Source of the DNA: Thelephora terrestris
Taxonomy: Eukaryota > Basidiomycota > Agaricomycetes > Thelephorales > Thelephoraceae
Direction of reading: 5' to 3'
Length of the DNA stretch: 64,000 bases
NCBI GenBank assembly: GCA_015956445.1
Contig: WIUZ02000013.1
Location: 930,001-994,000 of the forward strand
Shown here: piece after piece, positions 35,235-46,159 of the stretch
How the letters are laid out: every line of letters begins with the position of its first letter
Numbering within the stretch: the first letter of the stretch is position 1
Program-made: the position numbers and the translations under genes
Notes under the pieces: generated by a model
Seen by the model: the letters and a program-made list of their open reading frames with translations, nothing else
The model's database searches: none
What the model was told of the DNA's origin: nothing

Positions 35235-38147
35235 ATGGAAACGAAATCCCGACAACAGAAATGGCAGGAGAAGGCTCTCTCCTCACTCAACGTCGCTATC
35301 GAAGTTCTCAATCTCGCGAAAGAGATCTCGAGCATCACGCCCGCCAAGGCCGCCTTCGGCGTCGCCAGCATTCTTCTTGCTATGATTAGAGTACGTTCCC
35401 TCACTCTGCGACGATGACCTGACGATTCACGGTCATCTAGGATATGATGGCCAACCAACAAGACTACGTCGAGCTTGGGCTGTCCTGCGCCCATGTGTGT
35501 CAAGTTCTTAAACGGGGGTTGAACGAGAGACAGACAGATGACCTCAACAAGACTGTGCTCGAGGCGATCGAGAAACTGGAAACGTGAGTCTAACTGGTAA
35601 CGCATACTTCGAGTGACCCACTTATTGACGTTCCAATCGCAGGACTGTGGAGGCGATCCGGAACAAGATTGTGAAGCAGGGCGAACGAAATGCGGTCTCG
35701 CGTTTCTTCCATTCGAAAGCCGATCAAGCGGCAATCGCGGGTTGGGGGGGGGACTTCGATAGGATTCTCCATATCTTCAACGTGAGTCCAGACGGCCCCG
35801 TTCTGGCGATCATTGAGAGCTTTTGTTTTAGGCCGAGTTTTCAATTAATAACCACGTGGTACTTGTGGACATTCGTCATGATGTCCGCGCAGTTCTGAGA
35901 GGCACCGACGGCCGATCCGTAAGCACGAATTCCTATCCATCAACGACGAAGCACTGACAACCCTTTAGACCCAGGCAAGGTCAGTGCACACTGGCGTTAG
36001 AGGGGTCCACGGTCTTACGTTTGAGCAGCACACCTCTAGGAGAATCGCCTCCCCCTCGACCAAGGGCCTGTTTTGGTCGCGATGGGTTGATTGAACAGAT
36101 CGTCGGTCTCGCCGACGCCCTGAATCCCATGGCTCTCATTGGCCCCGGCGGGATTGGGAAAACATCGGTTGCGCTCGCCGCTCTCCACCACGACCGCATG
36201 AAAGAACGGTTTGGGGAGAACCGACGCTTTATCCGCTGCGACAAGTTTCCACCTTCCCGGTCCAACTTCCTTCGTCGACTCTCACGGGTGATCGGTGCTG
36301 GCGTCGAGAATCCCGAGGACCTGGATCCTCTCCGATCATGCCTATCTTCCGAAGAAATGCTGATAGTCCTCGACAACGCGGAATCGATTCTCGACCCGCG
36401 GGGAACCGATGGGAAGGAGATCTATGGTGTGGTGAAGGAATTAGGCCAATTCTCAAACATATGCCTCGCGATCACTTCCCGCATCACCACTGTCCCCCCC
36501 GATTGCAAAACCATCAAAGTCCCAACGCTATCAATGGAGGCCGCTCGCAACACGTTCTATGGGATCTACGAGCACGGCGGACGATCGGATAGGATCAATG
36601 ACATCCTGGGCCAGCTAGACTACCACCCGCTCTCAGTCACGTTGCTAGCGACTGTTGCACAACAAAACCAGTGGGATAACAATCGACTGGCAGGAGAGTG
36701 GGAGCGACGTCAAACGGGTGTGCTTCAGACGGAGCACGACGATAGCCTTGCGGCCACAATCGAACTCTCACTCGCCTCCCCAATGTTTAGGGCACTTGGC
36801 CCTGACGCCCGAGGGCTTCTCGGAGTTGTTGCGTTCTTCCCGCAAGGTGTCGACGAGAAAAACTTTCGCTGGTTGTTTCCATCCATCCCCGATATCAACA
36901 CCATCTTCGACAAGCTCTGTATCCTCTCCCTTGCATATCGCAGCGGCAGTTTCGTCACAATGCTCGCCCCCCTCCGAGACTATCTTCGTCCCACGGATCT
37001 AACACAATCCACGCACCTCTGCGCAACCAAGGATCTCTACCTCACCCGGTTATCGTTTGTTATTGATCCTGACACGCCTACATTTCAAGAATCGACATGG
37101 ATCATCTCGGAGGATGTGAATGTTGAACACCTGCTGGACGCCTTCACATTCGTCGATGCAAACTCAAAAGTCATTTGGGACACCTGTGCCAACTTTATGG
37201 AGCACCTCTATTGGCACAAAGAGCGGCAAACAATACTAAGGTCAAAAGTGGAGCAGCTTCCGGACGACCATCCCTCCAAGCCCGACTGCTTATTCTGGCT
37301 CTCGCGGCTGTTTCAGGCGATGGGGAACCACATGGAGCAAAAATCTCTGCTTCTTCACCTCTTAGCACTCCGTAGAACAGAAGGGAACGACTTTCAGGTT
37401 GCTCGAACACTGCGGGAACTCTCTAATTCAAATCGAATGCTTAGCCTCTTTGAGGAAGGGATACGAGAAGCGAAGGAAGCATTGGAAATTATGGAAAGGG
37501 TTGGTGACACAACGGACCGAGCGAAGTGTTTGGTATCCCTCGCTCATTCGTTGCTCGAGAACAATCAACTCGACGCGGCAGAAGATGCGATATCTGGCGC
37601 CATCAATCTCTGGGAGGAAGACGAACAATTCGATATCTGTCGATCTCATCGAACCCTTGGTGAAATATATCGCCGCAAAGGCGAGCGGGAGAAGGCGGTT
37701 CAGAATTTCGAGGTGGCACTCGGAATCGCATCCCGTTTCGAATGGCACAACAACATCTTTTGGATTCATTACAACATGGCCTATCTGTTTTACAATGAAG
37801 GCGAACTCGACGACGCGCAATCCCATATTACGCAAGCCAGGCTGCACGCGGTCAATGACAAATATTGCCTTGGCCTCGCGAGGGAGATGCAGGGTTGGAT
37901 TTGGTATGAACAAGACAGGCTCGAGGACGCAATGTCCGAAGCTTTGGGCGCAAAGGAGATCTATGAGAAGCTTGGGGCAGCGGTGGATCTGGGGGATGTC
38001 GGGCGTCTCATCGAGGCTATTGAAGAAGAAATGGAAAGTCGGGCTGCCCCTATTGCATCAGACTCAATTGGTGAGTTTTTGTACGCGACTTTGCTTCCCT
38101 ACACCTGCTAAATATCCTCGGTGCGTACATGTCATCCAGACGAATAA
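35235..38147 (+). CDS. NLR1: NB-ARC/TPR receptor with N-terminal helical domain
   Basis: Seven exons close in phase: 35235-35390, 35441-35583, 35643-35781, 35832-35918, 35969-35979 (11 nt), 36026-38070 and 38140-38147, giving 862 residues. Residues 1-175 form an all-helical module (LNVAIEVLNLAKEIS, DYVELGLSCAHVCQVL, KQGERNAVSRFF), a type common before fungal NB-ARC domains and reminiscent of four-helix MLKL/HeLo-like cell-death domains (inference). The NB-ARC has Walker A GPGGIGKTS at about 218, Walker B MLIVLDNAE, sensor ITSRITT and LDYHPLSVTLL. TPR-like helices follow from about residue 580 (GEIYRRKGEREKAVQNFE). If the last intron is retained, the protein instead ends LLPYTC at 38111. Fungal NLRs are thought to sense non-self and trigger heterokaryon-incompatibility-like death; here that is inference. 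Confidence 0.8.
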
Positions 38148-38680
38148 CTCATTCCCGAACACTCAGCTTGTCACTATCTTCTGATGTTCCCTACCATCTG
38201 GTGTAGACCTACTCTACCCATGCATTGTCCTGTGATCCTTTGTTGACTCTGTCGTCCCGCAAATCATTGGCAAACTCTTGCATGTCCTCTTGCTTTCCTT
38301 CTCATTCGTAGCAGACCGTCTGAAATTTTTCGCAATGTTTGTATTGTTATTTAACCATGCATGATTGGCAGCAAGAACTTCCGAAGACTACAAGATGCTA
38401 ATTTATGGGTGCTTGGCACTTCCAGACCCCTCGTCCCATCGTCGTGTCTCCTTGCTGTTACCTCCAGCCCACCAATTCAGAGGCATGCGTAGCGATATGT
38501 GTATCCACACCAAAGGTACAATGTGAACGCACGATCACACAACTTCTGTGGTCACCTGGTGGAACCAGGAATGTGATGCTCCCCCATCACACCTTCATCT
38601 TTCCTCTCGTCTCAACGTACCGCTTGAGTCATTCTCATTCGAGACGGCATTGGCAGTGATTTCGGGACACTTTGGGGCGT
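38148..38680 (+). repeat. NLR 3' flank, copy 1 of a segmental duplication
   Basis: The sequence following NLR1, from the spliced stop codon through the catccagacgaataac block to the region just before the P450 remnant, is repeated with moderate divergence at 63276-63690 behind the NLR2 tail. It has no coding potential and serves as a marker that NLR and P450 were duplicated together. Confidence 0.65.
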
Positions 38681-38789
38681 CTAGTTTGCCTCCATACGGG
38701 ATTCACAACCCGCATCACGATACCGTTCGTCCATCCAAACCTGCTCGGAACGGTCTATTCCCGCCGCTCCCGGCAGAACCTCCCAGACA

Positions 38790-39690
38790 CATTATCAGCG
38801 CCGCAGGACCCTTTGTACGACGCGCTACAAACAACGTGCCAATCGCCGACCCAGATGGCCTACGGAAACAGAACCCTAAAGAGCAAATTTTACGACGCGT
38901 TCGCGTCCATCCAGAGGCCTCTCGACACCCACAACCAACCCGACCACGGGAGAAAGCGCAGGATCGTCTCTCGCATCTTCTCCCTCGAGAGCGAGCTCGA
39001 GGTTGAGCCATCCATTCGTCTGCACGTCGGGGAATCGCTCAGGCAATGGGACAAACTCGCTGAAGCCGGAGAGAGGAGACTTTCGGGCGATGAAGGTGAC
39101 AGATAATTTGGAAAGGGCGGCTGGGTGTGGCTTGATTTCCTCCCATGTGAGTTGCCTTGCTACGCAGTCCAGCATTCGTAGAGGCGCAGTCATCTCACCG
39201 CTTTTGATTGATTCTTAGGGTACAACTATCTCGCGCTCGATGTCATCGGCGACCTTGCCTTCGGATCTCCCGTAGCCAAATCCTAGCCTAATGCAATGGC
39301 CGCCTACGGAAACGCGGAAGCGGAAGTAGACGTTGAGTACTTCCCCGCCGTCCAGATCTTGAACGAACGCGGGGACTATTCTGCTTTGATGGGCGTTCTA
39401 CCTCCGTGGATCCGACTGCTTCTGAAGAAATTTCACTGGTGGTATCCCAAGGGAAGCGTTTTCGACTGTGAATTAAGCACCTCGCGGAAATTGAGCTTCA
39501 TATCCTCATCGCCACCGTCTTCCGTCGCTACTCGTTCGTTCTCGAAGTCCCCAAGAAACGGGTAAGCCGTGCCCTATCCTCCCCTTACCAACCCTGACTG
39601 ATAGCATCATTTTCTAGTGCAGTTCGGCACTCGAGGGATCTCTTCGTAAGCTAGTTGCATGCAGGTGGGCCTGAAGCGAAGGGATGTATG
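38790..39690 (+). pseudogene. Decayed cytochrome P450, copy A
   Basis: Fragments of a fungal P450 (the type usually annotated benzoate 4-monooxygenase-like) appear in order but in different frames: NVPIADPDGL, then KSKFYDAFASIQRPLD, RKRRIVSRIFSLESELEVE, a degraded GxNYLAxDVIGDLAF segment at 39220, FPAVQILNERGDYSALMGV, LPPWIRLLLKKF. A deletion then jumps to the far C-terminal piece around FRRYSFVLEVPKKR (out of frame), followed by a LRKLVACR-type tail near 39645. The I-helix, ExxR and heme-binding cysteine regions are missing. Clearly non-functional as a P450. Confidence 0.8.
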
Positions 39691-39740
39691 TCGCATTCAC
39701 GTCGTCAATCCCCCTATCCTGCGGATTGCTTCGAGTTGGA

Positions 39741-40660
39741 CGGCAAGGGGCCACAGTCTTACGACAAACCGGGCGGGTTTATTAAGGCTGGGGAGAGCCC
39801 TGTGCGTGAAAGGAGTCTGGCCGGGAAAACGAATAAGACCGATGAGGAACTGAGGCGGAAAGGAAAGAGGGACGACGGAGGGACGAGGAGGCCTCGTTCA
39901 GAGATGTGAGTTTCCCGTCATGCCTGTTTCATAACCCACAGCACGCTTACCACATTGACGAATGTCGCTAACCACTTCTTCCACCTCTTCCGTCTCCCAC
40001 CAACAGACGGAACGTCGTCATGAGCCTCGGGAGAGTGTCAAGATCCAGACCGTCGAGCGTACTTTGGCAAGGGAACGAGCGGTAACGGAGGCCGAGAATT
40101 GTGATAGAATCTAGATGCGGTCGCGCCTTGACATCCAGGACGACGACGAGAGCGACGAACTCTTCTACACCGATAGGTACGCAAACAAGTCCGTCATCTC
40201 TATGTAAAGTTCGCTCAGCTGATCGTAGGCCCTCGTTGGCGTACGATGTGGACCCGTAGGCTCGCCGCCGAAGAATCTGCTGACAACGAATCGCGGGTCT
40301 TTGAAGAGAGGGAAGCAGAGAACCTTCGCCAGGAGTCAGAGCTCTTTCTTGGTTGACAGATGAATGAAATGCACGCTCTTCAGGAGGAGCAACGAAAGGC
40401 TGGAGGACGGCGCTCCCGTTCGCTTGACTGTTTCTTTCGCTTTGTTTCCAACCGCCAAAACTGAAACCGCCGCGAAGGAGAAGACACTAGTATTCGGCGT
40501 AGAGAAGGAAGGCGTTGAAACGAGGCAAACGTACCGACCGAGAAAGAGTCCCGTGCGCACCGGACTTCGACTCCGTTTTCCACAATACCTAGAGATGATT
40601 CTCCTCCGCTTCGTTCCTGGTCAGATTCCCTTCCCCTGGTCTGGATGTGAAGAGAGCCGC
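39741..40660 (+). pseudogene. Truncated RBM25 copy A
   Basis: Begins abruptly at the point matching 31219 of the intact RBM25 gene (GKGPQSYDKP) and follows it through GFIKAGESPV, SLAGKTNKTDEE, SRLDIQDDDESDEL and ADESADN-like segments. Frame loss and stops occur near 39870 and 40114. At about 40535 it jumps about 430 bp relative to the parent, deleting the PWI domain, and resumes in the parent's 3' flank at the gtgcgcaccggacttcgact block. The RRM half is absent. Not expected to make a functional protein. Confidence 0.85.
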
Positions 40661-41221
40661 GAATCAATCGTTTTAGTTTGATAAGACTTGCGGCTTTCAG
40701 TCCGTGAATGAACTTGGAAGTACACAGGCTCGTCACAGCATTCAACCTCCGAGTTGACGCGATGAGGGCCCCAACGTCCTGCCAGTGTGCGGTGGCCAAA
40801 CTCTTGTTCGATCCCTCCTACGAGAGGACGCGAATCGCCTGAGTATAAGTTTGACCCAGGACCGCATCGAGGCTGAAGTTAATCAGCTGCTCGAGTCACA
40901 GGGTAGAAAGTTGGGGCATAACCACGACACGACCGTAGCAACCCGCAGGCGGGGAGATAGGAGCTATTGGATCTAAGACTCCAGAGAACCATTAGTCTGC
41001 GACAGAAACACGGTACGAAAATATTGTTCAGGAACCCGTGCGATGAGTCTGTTGATGTGCCTGAGTCTGTGGGCGCTCGGCAAGTTGCGGTGAAACCAAG
41101 CGCTTGCCATTTCACGAGCGGCTTCTTCGACAGTGACAGAGATGGTGGGGCAGTGCAGACAGGCACATCCGCTCCCCCTAGAACCTGCCATTCCGCCCCC
41201 TCTACATTCTCACCGAACGGA
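40661..41221. other. Intergenic, nothing recognised
   Basis: No coding similarity. Sits between the RBM25 remnant and F-box B, so it probably includes the F-box B promoter. Confidence 0.4.
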
Positions 41222-42680
41222 ATGGTCGATCTTTGTGCGTGATCCCAGCAGCGCAAACCCTCCAAAGTACTCCATACTGACAGCGTCGACTAGCGTTACA
41301 CTTGCGGGCACTTGGCCAAAGAGTTGGGTCATTCGTCGGGGTGGCAGAACATGAATTTGTCGATCTCGATTCCATTTCCGCTACCATCCACTGCGGCTGT
41401 ATGAGTCTGCCCCAGGAACTTGTCGACCACATCATTGACACCCTCCACGACGATCTTCTAGCACTCAAAGCATGTTCGTTGACGTGCAAATCAATGTTTG
41501 CATCGACTCGACACCTCATTCATCAAACGCTATGCCTGACTCCACGAAACAACGAGAGCGTCCTCACCCGGGAGGAGGAGAAGCAGCTCCGCAGTCCGAA
41601 GTGGAAATATCAGGACGTTCAACTCCGTTTCTTGTCGTACATGGGTGAACGCGGCTTCCTCCAGTACACCCGAAAGGTCTACATCCACAACGCTCGACAG
41701 GGTGACACCCACAACACCGGTTCATTCACTCCGGATACCCTACGGCCTCACATGCACCACTTCCAATCCCTGGACCGAGCCCACGCCATCACCATCGAGC
41801 TCTATGACGGTGACGTGTGGGCGAGCCATCACAAAAGCTGTTTCGCGCATTTCAATCCCACTCTGACTTCCCTCACGCTCCGTCGCCCTCTCGGTCATTA
41901 TCGACGCGTCTTACAATTTGTGCTACAGTTCCCGAATCTCGAGAACCTGTGTCTCGAATGGCTAGATGGAAATGTGGGACGGGCGCGACCGACTCTGACC
42001 GCTCCTACAATTTTCAATCCATCTTCACTTCCCCACGGACATTTCCGACTCGCCCATATTGACGGTACGGTTCATTGGCCGACCGACTTCGCCTACGAGC
42101 TCGGAAATGGTTTTACCTTCCAGTCTGTAGAACTGGAGGATTCTTTCGGAGATCATGGTCAGCACCTGTTGGACACGTGCTCAGATAACATTCAAGACCT
42201 CACCGTCACACCTAGTAGTAAAGGTATGCGTTGACCCCCGTTCTTCTCGTCAGACAAGGCGTAAAGTTTGACTAACTTCTTGGACAGGATACCAGCTATT
42301 GAAGACTCTCAAACTCAAAGAGATCAAGGATCTCCGTCGGCTAACCATCCGTCCGGTATACCTCACAATTCTCCGACCTCGCATTCGATTTCTCCCCGAT
42401 CTTGACCATCACTTCTACCATCCTCTCCGAACTCGTACTTGAACTGGGTAGGCTTCGCCCTTCTTTCTATGAGATATGTTGGGGCCGTTGGGGGAAGATC
42501 GATAGGTTTCTGTATCAGCGATTCGCCAAGCAAGGAGAATTCAGGCTCATCGTCAGGGCGGGCAACATTTATGCCCTGGATGCTCCCCAACGCCATGCAA
42601 AGGAAGGGTTTCCTTTGTTGGCGAGTAGGGAATGTATTCATTTCGAGATATCCCCCTCTATCGATAACTACTGGCGTTGA
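41222..42680 (+). pseudogene. F-box protein B, frameshifted in the last exon
   Basis: Exons 41222-41234 (13-nt start exon, MVDL), 41294-42223 and 42288-42680. The N-terminal three quarters read cleanly: GSFVGVAEHEF, F-box SLPQELVDHIIDTL with LKACSLTCKSMFAS, then leucine-rich repeats (HFNPTLTSLTLRRPLGHY, LQFPNLENLCLEWL). In exon 3 the frame starts correctly (GYQLLKTLKLKEIKDLRRLTI). Compared with F-box C there is one extra base between about 42350 and 42385, after which the conserved C-terminal part (GRWGKIDRFLYQRFAK) continues in another frame to 42680. A single-base sequencing or assembly error would have the same appearance; otherwise the protein is truncated soon after the shift. Confidence 0.7.
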
Positions 42681-42968
42681 TCGTCTCTGTCGCTCTGCGA
42701 GTTGATGTGCGTTTGCCTTCACTCTAGTACTTAGTACTTCCATAGCCACAATCTCGGGATGAAATCAAGGTCGCATTCTTTTTCACGGGAGAGAAGGGTG
42801 CGGTGCGGCGCAATCGTTCTAGCGGTGAGTAAGTGTGAACGATGGAAAGCACTCCCGCGGCGATCCAGCGTGCCGCGAAAGACATGATGTGGCAGTGCAC
42901 TTGCGTTTGGTTCTCGGCTACCACCTCCAAGGGTAGACCAATCATCCCCACCCATTTTACTGAACCAA

Positions 42969-44443
42969 ATGGCCCCGGTCAGCTTTTGTGCGTGACAACA
43001 AACCGTAACTCATCAGAAAATCACTGACAGTGTTGACTAGCGGACCGCATTCAAGCACTTGGACGAACGGTTGGATCATTCGTCGGGGTAGCACGGCAAC
43101 CTGTCTACACTGACTTCATTTCCGCTGTGATCCATCGTGGCTGTATGGGTCTGCCCCAGGAACTCGTCGACCACGTCATCGACATGCTTCACGACGACCT
43201 TCCGGCGCTCAAATCGTGTTCGTTGACTTGCAAAGAAATGTTTGCTTCGACTCAACATCTCATCCACAAAACATTATATCTGACTCCACGGAACAACAAG
43301 AGCGTTCTCACGCAAGAGGAGAACAAGAGGTTCCGACGCCTGAACCAGGGGTATCGGGATGTTCAACTCCGCTTCTTATCTTACATGGGAGAATGCGGGT
43401 TACTCCAGTACGCTCGAAAGATCTACATCTACACCCCTCGGCCGGTTTACATCCCAGACCTCGGCGTGTTCAGTCCAGACACCCTACGACCTCACCTACA
43501 CCACTTCCGATCCTTGGACCGAGTCCACGCCCTGACAATCGAGAACTACGATGCTGACGCATGGAGACACCATTACAAAAGCTGCTTCGCGCATTTTTAT
43601 CCCACTCTAACCTCCCTCACGCTCTGTCTCCCTCTTGGTCACTATCAGAGTTTTTTGCAATTCGCTCTACAGTTCCCCAATCTCGAACACTTGTGTCTCG
43701 AGTGGCCGGATGAAGGTAATGAAGGTGTACGACCAATCAGACCGGCCCCGCCGTCCGTCTCCACAATTCTTGACCAACCGTCACTTATCCGTGGGCACCT
43801 CCGACTCGCCCATATGGACAACGCGGTTCGATTGCCGATGAACTTGGCTTATGACCTCCGAAATGGGTTCAAGCTTCGATCCGTTGAACTCGAAGGCTCT
43901 TCCTGGAATCTTGGTCAGCACGTGCTAAATGCGCACGCGAATACCATTCAAGACCTCACTATCATATCAAGTGGTAAGGATATGCATTGACTACGGTTAC
44001 CTTGCTAGGCAAGTTTGACGAGCTTTCCTATCACAGGATGCACGGCGCTGAGATATATCAAACTCGTGGGCATCAAGGATCTCCGACGGTTGACGATGCA
44101 CCCACGAATACTCACCTCCTCCGACATCGCGTTCGAGTTCCTCCCGATCTATACCATCACTTGCACCACCCTACGCGAACTTGTGCTCGTAGTGTGTAGA
44201 CATTGCTTTTGTTTTGATGGGCTGTATTGGAGCCGTTGGACAGATATTGATGGGTTTCTTTATCAGCGATTCGCCGAGCACGGGGACTTCAGACTCGTTA
44301 TCAAAGCGGGAAACCTTGATGGCCTGTGTGCTTTCCAAAGGCATGTGGAGGAAGGGTTTCCTCAGTTGGCGAGTATAGGATGTATTCGTTTCGAAACATT
44401 CGGCTTCAACGATGGATGCTGGGATTGTTTGGCGCCGTCGTGA
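42969..44443 (+). CDS. F-box protein C
   Basis: Three exons close in phase: 42969-42987 (19-nt start exon, MAPVSF), 43041-43973 and 44037-44443, giving 452 residues. Same organisation as F-box A and B: GSFVGVARQPV leader, F-box GLPQELVDHVIDML with LKSCSLTCKEMFAS, leucine-rich stretches (HHFRSLDRVHALTIEN, FYPTLTSLTLCLPLGHY, LQFPNLEHLCLEWP) and C-terminal DGFLYQRFAEHGDFRLVI. It is in tandem with F-box B and clearly its closest relative in the window. Likely an SCF substrate adaptor; the substrate is unknown. Confidence 0.8.
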
Positions 44444-44578
44444 TTGCTCCAGTGGGTGTGTACGGTTCCGCTTTGTACGCCTACTTACTTATGCTAAGCA
44501 TATGCTCGACCCATTCCCAACAGCCAAGCGATGTAGTACCTGTAAATGTTTTTACATCTGTAAACCTACCGGCATTAT

Positions 44579-44700
44579 TCAGTAAGAGGGGGCAGGATCC
44601 GAGAGGAACCTGGGCTCTGAGACGAATCTCCCTGATAGTAGTAAGGACGGGTGGGAAAGTGATGGCAAATCGCAAGCTCCTGTGAGTTGCCTAACGCAAA
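44579..44700 (-). pseudogene. Small chorismate mutase fragment
   Basis: On the minus strand an intron-like tract ending in ctactatcag is followed by a short coding piece, RFVSEPRFLSDPAP. It matches the KFVSESKFVSDPAA exon start of the chorismate mutase remnant at 45.6 kb, including the preceding intron 3' end. Nothing else of the gene is visible here; it looks like a partial duplicate. Confidence 0.55.
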
Positions 44701-45289
44701 CGTTCGAGCAGGGTTTCACAATTTTCTTCACGAATAGGCCCACTCGAGAAACCTTGGCGAGTACCTTGAAAAGCCCCAGCAACAGACAGCACATGAGCTC
44801 TTCTCGAAAGCCCGGACATACGTAGATGGTCTCGATGGTGTGAGTTTTGTGCAAGGGGGCTCCTCGTAAACTGTGCAAGTTCTGGAGAGGACTATGTACT
44901 TGTGAAAGCCACAATTCTGAGACCACACTTCGAAACTTAACCCTTGATTAGCAGTTGCTGGGATCGATTGGCGAGCGCTATGATTGCTCCTGTATCAAGT
45001 CGTTCACTGCCTCGCTTTGGTAACAAGTACGCGTACTTGTCCACCCGCCTCCCAGGAACCAAGGGTTGTAGCAATAAAAGCATTTTCATATCTGTAGCCG
45101 GTAAGCTTCCGAGGGATAATGTGGGCCAAGTTCAGGTTTGCGATTCGTCAGCTTGATTTCTAAATATCTCCGTACAACAGAGAAATTTACACTTGTCACC
45201 ATTGTCGAGATTCTGACGCTCGGGGGAGATATCGGGGCCGACACGACACGACACGAGTGTCTTCATACACTAGAGCTCACAGGGGAAAT
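44701..45289. other. Intergenic with partial tandem duplication
   Basis: No gene. Sequence near 44950-45110 (ctgggatcgattggcgagc, then a catatctgtagccggtaa block) resembles 44420-44575 just after F-box C, suggesting a local tandem duplication of about 500 bp. A short acacgacacgacacg microsatellite lies at 45241. Confidence 0.4.
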
Positions 45290-46150
45290 CTAGGGGTTTT
45301 GTTTGGACAGTTCCTCGGTTTGTTCCTGGGTCCAGCCATCGAGGCGTTGCAACAAGTAGTCAACCTGCACCGGAACTTCAGTTGCACATACAAGCGACCT
45401 CACGGATCGAAACGCGCACCTCGACCTCCTTGGTCAACGGAATGATGTAGTACTCATACAACTCAACGACTCCATCCACGTCGATCTTGTACGTTTCATC
45501 CTGGTTCGGGCTTCCGTCTGCCGCGACGTTCTGTGCATAGATGGTTGCCCTCTCACGCAGCCACTGTAATAGCTTCCTTTCCACTTCCGGTTTCGTGACC
45601 AGTCCTTCAAGGGCAGGCCGGTTCGGGTTCTGGATGTGTGGGATGAAGGCTGCGGGATCCGAGACGAACTTGGACTCTGAGACGAATTTTCCTGGGGGCG
45701 GGGAGCAGGGTAGGAAATCGCAGTGTACCGGTGGTTTGGAGACGTAAAAGATCAGGTATGCAGGAATCGTGTGATCTAGTCAGGTTTGCAGAATCGACTT
45801 TTTCGGGTAGGGCAGAGGGAACCCGTACCGTAATGGACACGTTTGGAGATTGCCTGGAGAACTTCGACGTCCAAGGTTGCAGCGCTTCCGTAGTTCCCAT
45901 CGTCTTCGTATTCTTCATCGCCGATGATGCCTTTCGCACGCTTACAAGCGGCAAGTTGGATGGTGGACCTCTTCGTTATCCTCGGAACGATCTGACGGGT
46001 ATAGAAAGAAACAATGGACCGGTTCGCATTGATGGAATTCGGGTACAAGATTTGTGGAAAGTCCACGGGTTTGAGCACAGGTTCGGGGAGGTTCAATGTG
46101 AACAGGTATTCGGCAGGACTGCGAACGGCGTTAGCGGAGGATCAGCGCGC
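45290..46150 (-). pseudogene. Chorismate mutase, 5'-truncated (C-terminal two thirds)
   Basis: The minus strand reads EYLFTLNLPEPVLKPVDFP, ILYPNSINANRSIVSFYTRQ, IIGDEEYEDDGNYGSAA, LQAISKRVHYG. After an in-phase intron comes KFVSESKFVSDPAAFIPH, EVERKLLQWLRERATIYA and KIDVDGVVELYEYYIIPL. A second in-phase intron leads to VDYLLQRLDGW and a stop at 45290. This is the allosteric AroQ-type chorismate mutase of fungi (chorismate to prephenate, Phe/Tyr pathway). Coding and splice sites are well preserved, but the N-terminal helices, including the first active-site helix, are missing: upstream of about 46150 the sequence becomes trehalase. Truncated and not expected to work alone. Confidence 0.8.
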
Positions 46151-46159
46151 GCTTGGCAA

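Noticed and set aside
36021-38111. Treating the long frame 36021-38111 as the complete NLR1 gene
   Set aside because: It has no ATG at its start. Five upstream exons join it in phase, and a final short intron (38071-38139) conserved in NLR2 leads to a different stop. The summed seven-exon length closes in frame.
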